Of a DNA stretch of 64,000 nt, positions 50,607 to 59,472 are shown in pieces. The stretch comes from Pseudomonas sp. SJZ079 (lineage in GTDB: Bacteria; Pseudomonadota; Gammaproteobacteria; Pseudomonadales; Pseudomonadaceae), in the NCBI RefSeq assembly GCF_007993865.1, contig NZ_VIUH01000009.1, positions 92,886 through 156,885 of the forward strand, written 5' to 3'. The translations under genes were made by a program, and so were the position numbers. The notes below the pieces were generated by a model. That model was not told the origin of the DNA. It saw only the letters and a program-made list of their open reading frames with translations, and searched no databases. Position 1 is the first letter of the stretch, and each line of letters starts with the position of its first letter.

Positions 50607-50827
50607 TAACAGGCCGTTGAAAAATGTAGCGAGCGATGGCAGGGCCGTACCCGTTCCCTACGGGTAACGGCATTTCCCACATCCATGTGGGTCACAAGGC
50701 GAATAGCCGCAACGCAGTGGAACGGAGTAACAGCCAGAGGCTGGCCCCTTCGGGGCCGCGCTGCGTTTTTGTGAGGCTGATTTCAACGCTGCATAGTCGA
50801 GCGCAGTAGATTTTCAACAGCCTGTTA
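50607..50827. repeat. 221-bp structured inverted-repeat element
   Basis: Ends are TAACAGGCCGTTGAAAA (50607-50623) and, inverted, TAACAGGCTGTTGAAAA (50811-50827), one mismatch. Internal stems include CCCACAT/ATGTGGG near 50675, GGCCCC/GGGGCC at 50743-50757, and AACGCAG/CTGCGTT enclosing the latter and followed by a T-run, which could terminate rluE. The right end supplies the TAA stop of the DUF2788 gene on the opposite strand. Ends of this kind are frequent in pseudomonad intergenic repeats (from memory). Confidence 0.88.
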
Positions 50828-51034
50828 AATGCCTTCCATCCCGGCAATCACCACGGTCTTGATGATAAAGCCGAGTACGCCCAGGCCCAGGGCGAGAAAC
50901 AGGATCATGGTGCCGAAGCGCCCGGCTTTGGATTTCTTCGCCAGGTCCCAGACGATAAACGCCATGAACAGCACCAGGGCGCCGACCAGCGTGGTCATCA
51001 TCAACTCTTCGAACACTTCCGGTTCCATCTCCAC
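50825..51034 (-). CDS. DUF2788-family small membrane protein
   Basis: 69 residues with two hydrophobic segments, MMTTLVGALVLFMAFIVWDL and MILFLALGLGVLGFIIKTVV, joined by a basic loop KKSKAGRFG. It matches the DUF2788 type; function unknown. Its stop codon TAA is the outermost triplet of the 221-bp element. A second in-frame ATG at 51028 is possible. Confidence 0.85.
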   Translation of the reverse strand: MEMEPEVFEELMMTTLVGALVLFMAFIVWDLAKKSKAGRFGTMILFLALGLGVLGFIIKTVVIAGMEGI

Positions 51035-51162
51035 CTCATCGATTGACTGCTGGCTGCACCGTTCTGTGCCAGGCGCTTGACTCAGCGCTAGGGACTCAGC
51101 GCCGCGGGCGGCGCAAAAACGCCGGCGATTATACGTCAGCCTCCGGCGTTGTCAGTGACCGC

Positions 51163-51642
51163 TCAGCTGCGCAGGTGCTGCAGCGGCAGCTGGGTGCTGG
51201 AGAGGATTTGTTGCAGGACGAAGCTCGAACGCACGCTGGAGACCCCGTCGATGCGGGTCAGGGTGCCGAGCAGCAGCTTCTGGTAGTGATCCATATCCGG
51301 CACCACCACCTTGAGCTGGTAGTCCGCGTCCATGCCGGTGACCAGGCTGCATTCGAGCACCTCGGGGCATTGGCGGATGGTTTCCTGGAAGTGCTCGAAG
51401 CGTTCCGGGGTGTGCCGGTCCATGCCGATCAGTACGTAGGCGGTAAGGCTCAGGCCGAGCTTCTTGCGGTCCAGCAGGGCCACCTGGCTGAGGATATAGC
51501 CGTCGTCCTGCAATTGCTTGACCCGGCGCGAGCAGGGCGAGGGCGACAGGCCGATGCGCTCGGCCAGGTCCTGGTTGGACAGGGTGGCGTCGCGCTGCAA
51601 TTCGGCGAGAATGTTCAGGTCGTAGCGGTCAATTTTGTTCAT
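51163..51642 (-). CDS. Lrp/AsnC-family transcriptional regulator
   Basis: 159 residues. N-terminal winged helix with RYDLNILAELQRDATLSNQD and LAERIGLSPSPCSRRVKQL; C-terminal RAM domain with LECSLVTGMDADYQLKVVV. It is expected to bind amino acids and act locally or globally. AT-rich sequence just upstream (51680-51740), unusual in this region, may hold its own binding sites. Confidence 0.92.
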   Translation of the reverse strand: MNKIDRYDLNILAELQRDATLSNQDLAERIGLSPSPCSRRVKQLQDDGYILSQVALLDRKKLGLSLTAYVLIGMDRHTPERFEHFQETIRQCPEVLECSLVTGMDADYQLKVVVPDMDHYQKLLLGTLTRIDGVSSVRSSFVLQQILSSTQLPLQHLRS

Positions 51643-52005
51643 CTTTGCGCTGCCTTCGTGCTTGGCTTGCTTCTAATGATGCTTGATGGGTTAAAAATTG
51701 CGCAAGAGATAGATTTTTCAGCAATGTTCGCAATCTTCTGTCGCGCCCGATCACCTAAGCTTTACCTCAGTTTCACGGCCCGGACGACATGTCCAACCGG
51801 CTCGCCCAATCAGGTGAGCGGAAGCCGCCGATCCCACCGGATCGTCACGGCACCCGGGTCCGCACTGCCCAACCAGGCAGGCGAGGAAAGCGGCGACAGC
51901 ATTGCCAGCGCAGGACACTTAGCAAAAGGGGAGGCCGCCAAGCCTCCCCTTTTGCTGTCTGCGGTTAACACAGGATTGCAAGCGCAAGCGCCAGCGCGCA
52001 GCCCG
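51643..52005 (+). ncRNA. Gene-free 363-bp region, possible small RNA ending at a strong hairpin
   Basis: No credible protein gene is seen. An AT-rich stretch (TTGATG at about 51682, GATAGATTTTT at about 51707) could be a plus-strand promoter. The following 200 bases have many short complementary segments (for example GGAC/GTCC at 51783-51795) and end in the hairpin at 51921-51956. An open frame from an ATG near 51789 is very basic and runs through the hairpin, so it is unlikely to be a real gene. The hairpin may instead serve only the cation transporter on the other strand. Confidence 0.4.
51921..51956. terminator. Strong bidirectional intrinsic terminator
   Basis: A perfect 15-bp stem, AGCAAAAGGGGAGGC and GCCTCCCCTTTTGCT, with a six-base loop. 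The A4/T4 tracts on both flanks give a U-run in either direction. It lies 49 bp past the stop of the cation-efflux gene (minus strand) and would also end any plus-strand transcript from 51.7 kb. Confidence 0.85.
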
Positions 52006-52890
52006 TCAGGCTTTGCTGGCAGTGATCGGGTCGGCGTGGACCAGTACTTCGGCGCGCGGGAACTCGGCTCTAATCGTCGTTTCCACCTGATCGCACAGGG
52101 CGTGGGCCTGGAACAGGCTCAGCTCGCCTGGCAACTCGATATGCAGCTGGACGAACCAGCGGGTGCCGGAAAGTCGTGTGCGCAGGTCATGGGCGCCCAG
52201 CACGCCCGGCACGGCGCAGACCAGCTCAAGCATCTGCGCGCTGACCTGCGGCGACAGCTCCTGGTCCATCAGCACCGCCACCGCTTCGCGGACGATGCTG
52301 ATGGCGCTCCAGAGGATATAGAAGGCGATCCCTATGCCGAACAGCGCATCCAGTTGCGGCCAGCCGAAGCTGGCCAGCAGCAGGGCCAGCAGAATGCTGC
52401 CGTTGAGCAGCAAGTCCGAGCGGTAGTGCAGCGAGTCGGCGCGGATCGCGGTGGAGCCGGTCAGGCGCACCACGTGGCGCTGAAACAGCAACAAGGCGAC
52501 GGTCAGCGCCAGCGACAGCAGCATCACCGCGATGCCTAGGTCAGGCGAACCGAGTGGCTGGGGATGCAGCAGACGCTCGACCCCATGGCTGCCGACCAGT
52601 ACCGCGCTGGCACCGATAAACAGCGCCTGGCCGAGGCCGGCGAGTGCTTCGGCCTTGCCATGGCCGTAGCGGTGATCCTCGTCCGCCGGGCGCAGGGCAT
52701 AGTGCACGGCGATCAGGTTGAGCAACGACGCGGCGCCGTCCAGCAGCGAATCGGTGAGGCCGGCGAGCAGGCTGACCGAACCGCTCAGCCACCAGGCGAT
52801 GGCTTTGGCCAGCGACAGGCTCAAGGCCACCGCCAGCGCGGCGACCGTGGCCTGGCGCATCAGGCGGGCATGGTGCGCGGGGACGGTCAT
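52006..52890 (-). CDS. Cation-diffusion facilitator (FieF-like)
   Basis: 294 residues, six membrane segments and a C-terminal cytosolic domain. Metal-site residues match FieF/YiiP: LTDSLLDGAASLLN in helix II, EDHRYGHGKAEALA in the loop and LHYRSDLLLN in helix V. It probably exports zinc or ferrous iron by proton exchange. The stop of the DinB-like gene upstream overlaps its start by four bases. Confidence 0.92.
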   Translation of the reverse strand: MTVPAHHARLMRQATVAALAVALSLSLAKAIAWWLSGSVSLLAGLTDSLLDGAASLLNLIAVHYALRPADEDHRYGHGKAEALAGLGQALFIGASAVLVGSHGVERLLHPQPLGSPDLGIAVMLLSLALTVALLLFQRHVVRLTGSTAIRADSLHYRSDLLLNGSILLALLLASFGWPQLDALFGIGIAFYILWSAISIVREAVAVLMDQELSPQVSAQMLELVCAVPGVLGAHDLRTRLSGTRWFVQLHIELPGELSLFQAHALCDQVETTIRAEFPRAEVLVHADPITASKA

Positions 52891-53393
52891 GTGGCGTCCG
52901 GCAGGAAGTACAGGTAGTCCAGCGCCGGCGCGGGTTGGCCCATTGCGGTCAGTGCGGCACTGACCTGGCCGCGATGGTGGCTGCCGTGGTTGACCAGGTG
53001 CAGCACCAGGTCGGCGATGGGTTTTGCCTGCGACTCGCCGCGCATGTTGCGGTAGGCCAGCGGCTGCAGCAGCCCGGCGTCGTCATAGGCGCGCAGCTGC
53101 TCGAGCCAGGCCTGCACGCCGTGCTGCAGGTAGTCGGCCAGCGCGCTGCGCTCGGTGGCCGCCTCGGCATCCAGGCTGGCGAAGGGCTGCGGCTGCACGC
53201 GCAGGCGCGCGAGCCAGATGCGGTCGGCGACGGCCAGGTGGTTGAGGGTGCCGTGGATGCTGCCGAAGAACAGCCCGCAGGGCGCGCGGTACTGGGCCTC
53301 ATCCAGGGCCTGAAGGCCTTGCAGCAGACGTTGGTACGCCCAGCCGTGGTAGCTCAGCAGGCGCTCCAGGTGACTGGCGAGCAGGCGTTGCAT
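52887..53393 (-). CDS. DinB/YfiT-like metal-binding protein
   Basis: 168 residues, four-helix-bundle type. The three-histidine pattern is visible: SIHGTLNHLAVADRIWLAR, with the pair HLVNHGSHHRGQVSAALTA near the C-terminus. DinB-superfamily enzymes use thiols such as bacillithiol in Gram-positives; the pseudomonad role is unknown. It is 1 base from the lipoprotein gene and overlaps the transporter gene. Confidence 0.9.
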   Translation of the reverse strand: MQRLLASHLERLLSYHGWAYQRLLQGLQALDEAQYRAPCGLFFGSIHGTLNHLAVADRIWLARLRVQPQPFASLDAEAATERSALADYLQHGVQAWLEQLRAYDDAGLLQPLAYRNMRGESQAKPIADLVLHLVNHGSHHRGQVSAALTAMGQPAPALDYLYFLPDAT

Positions 53394-53813
53394 CTAGGCC
53401 GCCGGCCGCAGGCCGTAGGCGGCCAGTTGTTCGGCGCTGCCGCGGTGCTGGATCAGCCGCGGGTCGTCCAGTGGCAGGCTGTGGCCGGTGTGTTGCTCGA
53501 TCAGCGCCTTCAACTTGGCGTTGTCGACCTGGCCATCGGCACCCACCGCGTTTTTCAGCGTGTCTGGGTCGACCTGGGCGTTGGAGCCGTTAGGCAGGTA
53601 GATGGCACCGGTGGCGAAGTCGACGCCGAAGGCAATCAGGCCGGGGATGACGTAGAACAGGATGCCGATGGCGTCCAGCGCCACCACCACCGGGTCGACC
53701 CGGCCTTCGATCTGGCCGCGACGGTCGGGGAAGAACAGCGTGCCGCACGCGGTCAGCTGGGTGAACAGGGTGACGGTGAGAACACCGCCGATAACGCGGG
53801 ACTGCATGCGCAT
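53394..53813 (-). CDS. Small membrane lipoprotein, conserved in Pseudomonas
   Basis: 139 residues. The lipoprotein signal ends FTQLTAC, followed by GTLFFPDRRGQIEGRVDPV and one hydrophobic segment (ALDAIGILFYVIPGLIAFGV). The C-terminal half is polar (AKLKALIEQHTGHSLPLDDP). An excellent Shine-Dalgarno AGGAGGT fixes ATG at 53813. Homologues have sometimes carried the misleading name polynucleotide nucleotidyltransferase (from memory); nothing in the sequence supports that. Confidence 0.85.
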   Translation of the reverse strand: MRMQSRVIGGVLTVTLFTQLTACGTLFFPDRRGQIEGRVDPVVVALDAIGILFYVIPGLIAFGVDFATGAIYLPNGSNAQVDPDTLKNAVGADGQVDNAKLKALIEQHTGHSLPLDDPRLIQHRGSAEQLAAYGLRPAA

Positions 53814-53975
53814 TGAACACCTCCTAGTGAAAAGTGGCGCAACTATAGCAAGGCTCCTGGGGCAAAACTGTGGCGTTTTGCGTACCTCCAAATGGCTGCG
53901 CTGGTTAGCATGACTAAGACCCACAAAGCAGGCTAGCCGTTCGCCGTTATAATCGCCTGCCGGATTGGAGTGCCC

Positions 53976-56525
53976 ATGAATTCCCTGCCTATAGATGCCC
54001 TGTTACCCGCACTGCGTCAGGCCCTGGCCAGCCGCCACGAAGCCGTGCTGGAAGCGCCGCCCGGTGCCGGCAAGACCACCCGCGTGCCCTTGGCCTTGCT
54101 CGACCAGCCCTGGTTGGCCGGGCAGCGCATCATCATGCTCGAACCACGCCGGTTGGCCGCCCGCGCCGCGGCCGAGCACCTGGCCAGCGAGCTGGGCGAA
54201 AAGGTCGGGGAAACCGTCGGCTACCGCATCCGTTTGGACAGCAAGGTCGGCCCCAACACCCGCATCGAGGTGGTCACCGAGGGCATTCTCACGCGGCGCT
54301 TGCAGGACGACCCGGCGCTCGAGGGGGTCGGCCTGGTGATCTTCGACGAGTTCCACGAACGCAGCCTGGATGCCGACCTGGCCCTGGCGCTGTGCCTGAA
54401 TGGCCGCGCGCTATTTCGTCAAGGAGCGGGGCGCGGTGCGGACAGCGGCGAGCCGACGCTGAAAGTGCTGCTGATGTCGGCGACCCTGGAAGGCGAGAAG
54501 CTGGCGGCGTTGCTCGGCGACGCGCCGGTGCTGCGCAGCGAGGGCCGCATGTTTGCGGTGGACATGCGCTGGGGCGCGCCGTGGCAGAGCGGTGAGTGGC
54601 TCGAGCCCAAGGTGGTGCAGACGGTCTTGCAGGCCCTGGCCGATGAGCCGGGCAGCCTGCTGGTGTTTCTGCCGGGGCAGGCGGAGATTCGCCGGGTCAA
54701 CGAGCAGCTGGCCGAGGCCCTGGACGGCCGTCGCGACATTTTGCTGTGCCCGCTGCATGGCGAGTTGGACCTGAATGCCCAGCGCGCGGCCATCGAACCG
54801 GCGCCGGCGGGCACGCGCAAGGTGGTGCTGGCGACCAATATCGCCGAGACCAGCCTGACCATCGACGGCGTGCGCGTGGTGGTGGACGCCGGCCTGGCGC
54901 GGGTGCCGCGCTTCGACCCAGGCAGTGGCATGACCCGTCTGGATACCCAGCGCATTTCTCGCGCCAGCGCCACTCAGCGTGCCGGGCGTGCCGGGCGGCT
55001 CGAACCCGGGGCCTGTTACCGGCTGTGGTCGCAGGGGCAGCATGAGCAACTGGCGGCCTATGCCACGGCGGAAATTCTCCAGGCCGACCTGGCGGGGCTG
55101 GCCTTGCAGCTGGCGCGCTGGGGCGTGGCGCCGGATGAGCTGGCCTGGCTCGATCCGCCGCCGGCCGCGGCCTATGCCCAGGCCGTGGATCTGCTGACGC
55201 GCCTCGGCGCGCTGGATGCGCGCGGCGTACTGACCGCCCACGGCCAGGCCATGGCCGAATTGCCGGCCCATCCACGGATCGCCCATCTGCTGCTGCGCGG
55301 ACAGGCCCTGGGCCTGTCCGCCCTGGCCTGCGACCTGGCCGCACTGCTTGGCGAGCGCGACATCCTGCGCGGCGCCGGCGCCGATCTGCACAGCCGCCTG
55401 ACCTTGCTCAGCGGCGCCAGCAAGGCCGCGCGCGGCGCTCAGGGCGGGGTGCAGCGGGCGCGCCAGTTGGCCCGGCAGTTTCAGGGGCTGCTCGGGCGCC
55501 GCGCACCGAGCACGGCGGTGGCCGACCCCGAGCATCCGCGCTGGCTCGGCGCCTTGCTGGCGTTCGCCTACCCGGATCGGGTGGCCCTGCAGCGCCGCGC
55601 CGGCGGCGCCGAATACCGTCTGGCCAACGGCCGCGCGGCGATGTTCGGCGAAGTCGACGGGCTGATGAAGCACGAGTGGCTGGTGGTCGCCGATCTGGGC
55701 AGCCGTCAGGGCCAGCGCGAGGAGCGCATCTACCTGGCCGCCGAGCTGGAGCCGCAGTTGTTCGAGTCGGTGCTGAGTGAGCAGGTCAGCGAACTGCAGC
55801 TGCTCGACTGGGACGAGCGCGAAGGCGTGCTGCGTGCCGAGCGCCAGCGCAAGGTCGGTGAGCTGGTGTTGAGCCGCGAGCCACTGGCCAGGCTGGATGA
55901 GGCGCAGCGCAGCCGCGCCTTGCTCGGCCTGGTCCGGCGCAAGGGCCTGGAGCTGCTGCCCTGGACTCCAGAGCGGCGCCAGTGGCAGGCGCGGGTGCTG
56001 CTGCTGCGGCACCTGGAACTGACCGAGAAAGGCCAGAGTGAATGGCCGGATGTCAGCGATACGGCCTTGCTGGCCAGTCTGGAGGCGTGGCTGCAACCCT
56101 ATCTGGCGCCGGTCACCCGCCTCAGTCACTTCGCCAACCTGGACCTGTCCAGCCTGCTGCAGAACCTGCTGCCCTGGCCGCTGCCGCAGCGCCTGGACGA
56201 ACTGGCGCCGCGCACCCTCGCAGTGCCGTCCGGTTCGCGCATCGGCCTGGACTACAGCGAGCAGCCGCCGGTGCTGGCAGTGCGTTTGCAGGAGCTGTTC
56301 GGCCTGGCCGAGACGCCGCGCATCGCCGGCGGCCGGCAAGTGGTCAAGCTGCACCTGTTGTCACCGGCGCGGCGCCCGGTGCAGGTGACCCAGGATTTGG
56401 GCAACTTCTGGCGCAGTACCTACGCCGAGGTGAAGAAGGACCTGAAGGGCCGCTACCCCAAGCACTACTGGCCGGACGACCCGCTGATCGCCGAGCCCAC
56501 GGCGCGGGCCAAACCGCGTAAATAG
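53976..56525 (+). CDS. hrpB: ATP-dependent RNA helicase HrpB
   Basis: 849 residues. DEAH/DExH-type helicase: motif I APPGAGKTTRVP near residue 30, motif II IFDEFHERSLDADL (DEFH), motif III LLMSATLEG, motif VI QRAGRAGRLEPG, then the HrpB C-terminal domain ending KRYPKHYWPDDP-like (here GRYPKHYWPDDP). TATAAT at 53948-53953 is a likely -10 box. ATG at 53976 is chosen over GTG at 53970. The cellular role is poorly defined. Confidence 0.94.
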   Translation: MNSLPIDALLPALRQALASRHEAVLEAPPGAGKTTRVPLALLDQPWLAGQRIIMLEPRRLAARAAAEHLASELGEKVGETVGYRIRLDSKVGPNTRIEVVTEGILTRRLQDDPALEGVGLVIFDEFHERSLDADLALALCLNGRALFRQGAGRGADSGEPTLKVLLMSATLEGEKLAALLGDAPVLRSEGRMFAVDMRWGAPWQSGEWLEPKVVQTVLQALADEPGSLLVFLPGQAEIRRVNEQLAEALDGRRDILLCPLHGELDLNAQRAAIEPAPAGTRKVVLATNIAETSLTIDGVRVVVDAGLARVPRFDPGSGMTRLDTQRISRASATQRAGRAGRLEPGACYRLWSQGQHEQLAAYATAEILQADLAGLALQLARWGVAPDELAWLDPPPAAAYAQAVDLLTRLGALDARGVLTAHGQAMAELPAHPRIAHLLLRGQALGLSALACDLAALLGERDILRGAGADLHSRLTLLSGASKAARGAQGGVQRARQLARQFQGLLGRRAPSTAVADPEHPRWLGALLAFAYPDRVALQRRAGGAEYRLANGRAAMFGEVDGLMKHEWLVVADLGSRQGQREERIYLAAELEPQLFESVLSEQVSELQLLDWDEREGVLRAERQRKVGELVLSREPLARLDEAQRSRALLGLVRRKGLELLPWTPERRQWQARVLLLRHLELTEKGQSEWPDVSDTALLASLEAWLQPYLAPVTRLSHFANLDLSSLLQNLLPWPLPQRLDELAPRTLAVPSGSRIGLDYSEQPPVLAVRLQELFGLAETPRIAGGRQVVKLHLLSPARRPVQVTQDLGNFWRSTYAEVKKDLKGRYPKHYWPDDPLIAEPTARAKPRK

Positions 56526-56552
56526 ATGGCACTCCAGGCCGTTCGGGTTGCT

Positions 56553-57332
56553 TCAGGGTTGGCGCGGCGACGGATTCGCGTGGCTCAGTTCAAGCAGCGC
56601 CCGATTGATCTTCTCCAGGCGGTGCCTGGATACCTGTTTGCTGCACCAGAGATGGCGCAGGTTGCCCGCGGGACTGTTGCTGAATCTGATGAGCTTGAAG
56701 TCGCCCGGTTCGAATTTGGAGCGGTTGATCAGTTCGCTGGCCTCTTCCTCGGCGATAAAGAAATAATCCACCCGGTCGAGGGCGAGCATGCGCAGCATAG
56801 TGCTGTTTTCCGCTGTGGTTATGATCCGCCGCGGATTGAATCTCTGGATAAGACCGTCGATGAGCTCACCGTAGGAATAGCCGTCCTTGATCAGTAGGCG
56901 CAGTTGCTGGTCTTGCAGAACCTGTTCCAGGCTGCGGCCGCTGTCGAGCCTGCTATTGCCGAACCGAGCCAGGCCGATGGTCGGTCTGTCCCGGTACAGG
57001 GGCAGGGAAAAGTTGCCGATCAGTTCGCGCTGCGGGTTCTTGAACCAGCCGACCATGCAGTCGACGCCGGTGTTCTTCTCGAGAATCTGGATCTGGCGGT
57101 TGGACGGCGTTTTTTCCCATTTGAAGGCAATCCCGGCGCGGCGCAAGGCTTGTGTCACCGGCGTTGCCGTGAGGCCCACTATGTCGCCGTTGTCCAGGGT
57201 TTGCAGGTAGGGCGCTCTTTCGTTGTAGTGCAGGGTGATGGGCTCTTCGGCCTGGGCCGCAAGCGCGGCAGAGAGGATGAGTGTCGAGAGCCAATGGACC
57301 GCCCTATCTAACATGCCAAGCGCCTGAGCCAT
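56553..57332 (-). CDS. Orphan periplasmic solute-binding protein (family 3)
   Basis: 259 residues with signal peptide ending AALAAQAEE. The family-3 fold is indicated by ITLHYNERAPYLQTLDNGDI, GLTATPVTQALRRAGIAFKW and DRVDYFFIAEEEASEL. No permease or ATPase gene is nearby, so it is probably a sensor or scavenging protein, or a remnant of a transporter. The start may be 57332 or 57314. It converges on hrpB. Confidence 0.85.
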   Translation of the reverse strand: MAQALGMLDRAVHWLSTLILSAALAAQAEEPITLHYNERAPYLQTLDNGDIVGLTATPVTQALRRAGIAFKWEKTPSNRQIQILEKNTGVDCMVGWFKNPQRELIGNFSLPLYRDRPTIGLARFGNSRLDSGRSLEQVLQDQQLRLLIKDGYSYGELIDGLIQRFNPRRIITTAENSTMLRMLALDRVDYFFIAEEEASELINRSKFEPGDFKLIRFSNSPAGNLRHLWCSKQVSRHRLEKINRALLELSHANPSPRQP

Positions 57333-57399
57333 GCTGCGGTCCCTCGCCGTAGGTCGAATGTTGCCGCCTGTTTGTCTCGCGTCGCCGCCGCCGCGGTGC

Positions 57400-58146
57400 T
57401 CAGGGCAGGCGCAAATCCTCGCCGGCCGCAGCAAGTTCCTGATAGGCGCGATCCAGGGCATCGCGCAGGGCTTCGGCGCCAGGCGTGTGGCGCGAGACTA
57501 TCAGTTTCAACGGCACCCGCTGCAGGACCACGAAGGGCAGCTCGGCCATGCCCAAACGCCGACGTGCCTGCTCCACCGGGGCCTGGTAGTCGAGCAGGTA
57601 GTCGCCGCGACGGCGCTGGAGCATCTCCAGCGCGGCAGTATGGCTGCCGGTGCGGTGCTGCTGGATCGCCAGGGCGGGGTCGTTGAGCAGTGCGTTGGTT
57701 GGTTGCCAGTAAGTGTAGCCGCTGATCAGGATCAGCCCGCGCCCCTGCAGGTCCTCGGGAATGCGCGGGAGCAGGGTGTCGCGCCGGAAGTACAGGTTGA
57801 GGACGATCTCGCCGACTTGGGTGCGGGTTTCCAGGGTATGCGCGGCCAGTTCCGGCTTGCCGGGTGCGCCGGGCCAGATCTGCACGCTGCCATCTCGCAG
57901 GCCGCTGTACAGCCGGGCCCCCGGGTAGGAGCGGAACTGGGTCCGGTAGCCGGCGTGCTCCAGCAGGCGTTTGCTCAACTGCAGGATCGCGCCCTGTGGC
58001 CGGCCTTGGCGGTCGCTGTAGGAATAGGGGGGGAATTCATAAAAGCCGACCTGGATCAGCGGGAGTGATCCGTTGGCGACGGGTTGAGCATGGCTTGTCG
58101 CGCAGCAAAGAGCGGCAACCAGCGCTAGGCAGAGACGTATGGGCAT
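57400..58146 (-). CDS. Second orphan periplasmic solute-binding protein (family 3)
   Basis: 248 residues, signal peptide MPIRLCLALVAALCCATSHA. Binding-protein features: IQVGFYEFPPYSYSDRQGRP, GAILQLSKRLLEHAGY and GSVQIWPGAPGKPELAAHTL. It is on the same strand as the gene before it (67 bp gap), is only distantly similar to it, and also lacks transporter partners. Confidence 0.86.
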   Translation of the reverse strand: MPIRLCLALVAALCCATSHAQPVANGSLPLIQVGFYEFPPYSYSDRQGRPQGAILQLSKRLLEHAGYRTQFRSYPGARLYSGLRDGSVQIWPGAPGKPELAAHTLETRTQVGEIVLNLYFRRDTLLPRIPEDLQGRGLILISGYTYWQPTNALLNDPALAIQQHRTGSHTAALEMLQRRRGDYLLDYQAPVEQARRRLGMAELPFVVLQRVPLKLIVSRHTPGAEALRDALDRAYQELAAAGEDLRLP

Positions 58147-58260
58147 CGATCAGGGCCGCGGCTCTTGGCCGTCTTGTCGTTATAAAAGTGGCACCAGGCA
58201 GAGCATGGCGAAGCGCCACGGGCTTTGTCCAGCGCCGCCTGTGCCGGCGTCTCCCAAAAC

Positions 58261-59352
58261 TCAATCGAGCGTCGGCAGCAATAGCCGGGCGAGCAGCGGC
58301 AAATGATCGGAAATGCTCAAGCTGTCGTGCCGGCGGACCTGGGCGTCCAGGCGGGTCAGTTGCGGGCTGTGAAACAGGTAGTCGAGGGTGCGGTCGGCCC
58401 CCTGCACGCTGGGGTCGTTGGGGAAGTGGGTGTACCAGGCGGCCTGCTGCGCGCCACCGGCTTCGGCCAGGCTGGGGATCATCGGGTAGTGCTCGGCCAG
58501 CACTTGCAGCTCGCTGTCGGCGGCATACCAGCTGCGCTGGGCCGCTGGCAGGCGCCGATACTGGCCGGGCGGCAGCAGATTGAAGTCGCCGCCGAGGAGC
58601 CAGGGCGTGCCTGCGGCCTGCAGCTGGTCGAGCAGCTTGGCGGTCATCGCCACCTGCTGGTGCATGGTGTCATCGCCCTGGGCGAAGGCGTCCAGGTGGG
58701 TGTTGATCGCCGCCAGTTGAGCGCCGCCGCGCACGGGCAGGTAGCTGACCAGCAGCGCGCGCTGCAGGTTGAACAGGCGGCTGAGTGGGTCGGCCGGCAT
58801 CCGTGGCAGTTGCAGGCGTTTGGCGCGCGCGATGCGGTAGCGGCTGAGGGTGCCAAGTTTCATGCCGACGCTGCCGAGAATCTTCGGGTGCGGGACGAAT
58901 GCGGCTTTCCAGTAGAAGGCCTGGCTGTTGCAGGGGTAGAGGTCGCTCAGGCGCGCTTGCAGCAGCGCCAGCTGATCCTGGTAGTCGCTGGCCTTGGCGC
59001 CGTCGTGCAGCTCTTGCAGCAGCACCAGGTCGGGCTGCTCGTCGCGGATGAGTCGTGCCACGGCATCGAGGGTCTTGGTCAGGTCGGCGCTGCTCGGGCG
59101 TCGGTCGGGGCCGCTGCCGTCGGCCAGGTCGTACCAGAACACATAGCCTTTGCCGGCCAGGTACTGCACGTTCCAGGTCATCACCTTCAAGGCCTGGCCC
59201 GGTTGCAGTATCGGTGCCTTGGCCGCGCAGCTGACCGGGGCGGCCTCGCGCTCGGCGGGTCGCCAGGCCAGGCTGTAGGCCAGCGCGAGCAGGCAGCAGA
59301 GGGCGAACAACAGGCCAAACACGGCGATATACAACGGGCGAGGCAAGGTCAT
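58261..59352 (-). CDS. Membrane-anchored endonuclease/exonuclease/phosphatase-family protein
   Basis: 363 residues. An N-terminal anchor (LYIAVFGLLFALCCLLALAY) precedes an EEP domain: KVMTWNVQYLAGKG (metal Asn), LVLLQELHDGA (metal Glu), LAAINTHLDAFAQGDD (catalytic His/Asp), LLGGDFNLLP and SISDHLPLLA. All catalytic positions are present. The substrate may be nucleic acid, phosphoinositide or sphingomyelin. The start at 59352 begins at the anchor; an ATG at 59400 is possible. Confidence 0.88.
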   Translation of the reverse strand: MTLPRPLYIAVFGLLFALCCLLALAYSLAWRPAEREAAPVSCAAKAPILQPGQALKVMTWNVQYLAGKGYVFWYDLADGSGPDRRPSSADLTKTLDAVARLIRDEQPDLVLLQELHDGAKASDYQDQLALLQARLSDLYPCNSQAFYWKAAFVPHPKILGSVGMKLGTLSRYRIARAKRLQLPRMPADPLSRLFNLQRALLVSYLPVRGGAQLAAINTHLDAFAQGDDTMHQQVAMTAKLLDQLQAAGTPWLLGGDFNLLPPGQYRRLPAAQRSWYAADSELQVLAEHYPMIPSLAEAGGAQQAAWYTHFPNDPSVQGADRTLDYLFHSPQLTRLDAQVRRHDSLSISDHLPLLARLLLPTLD

Positions 59353-59472
59353 TGAGGGCGGGGCCACTAAGGCTTGGCTATGCTGGAGGGACGTGAGCAT
59401 ACCCGAGAAGCGCCCTGGCGACTGCCTTGCCTGGCTGGCGTGGGCATTGCGCTCGCGAGTGAGGATGTCGAC

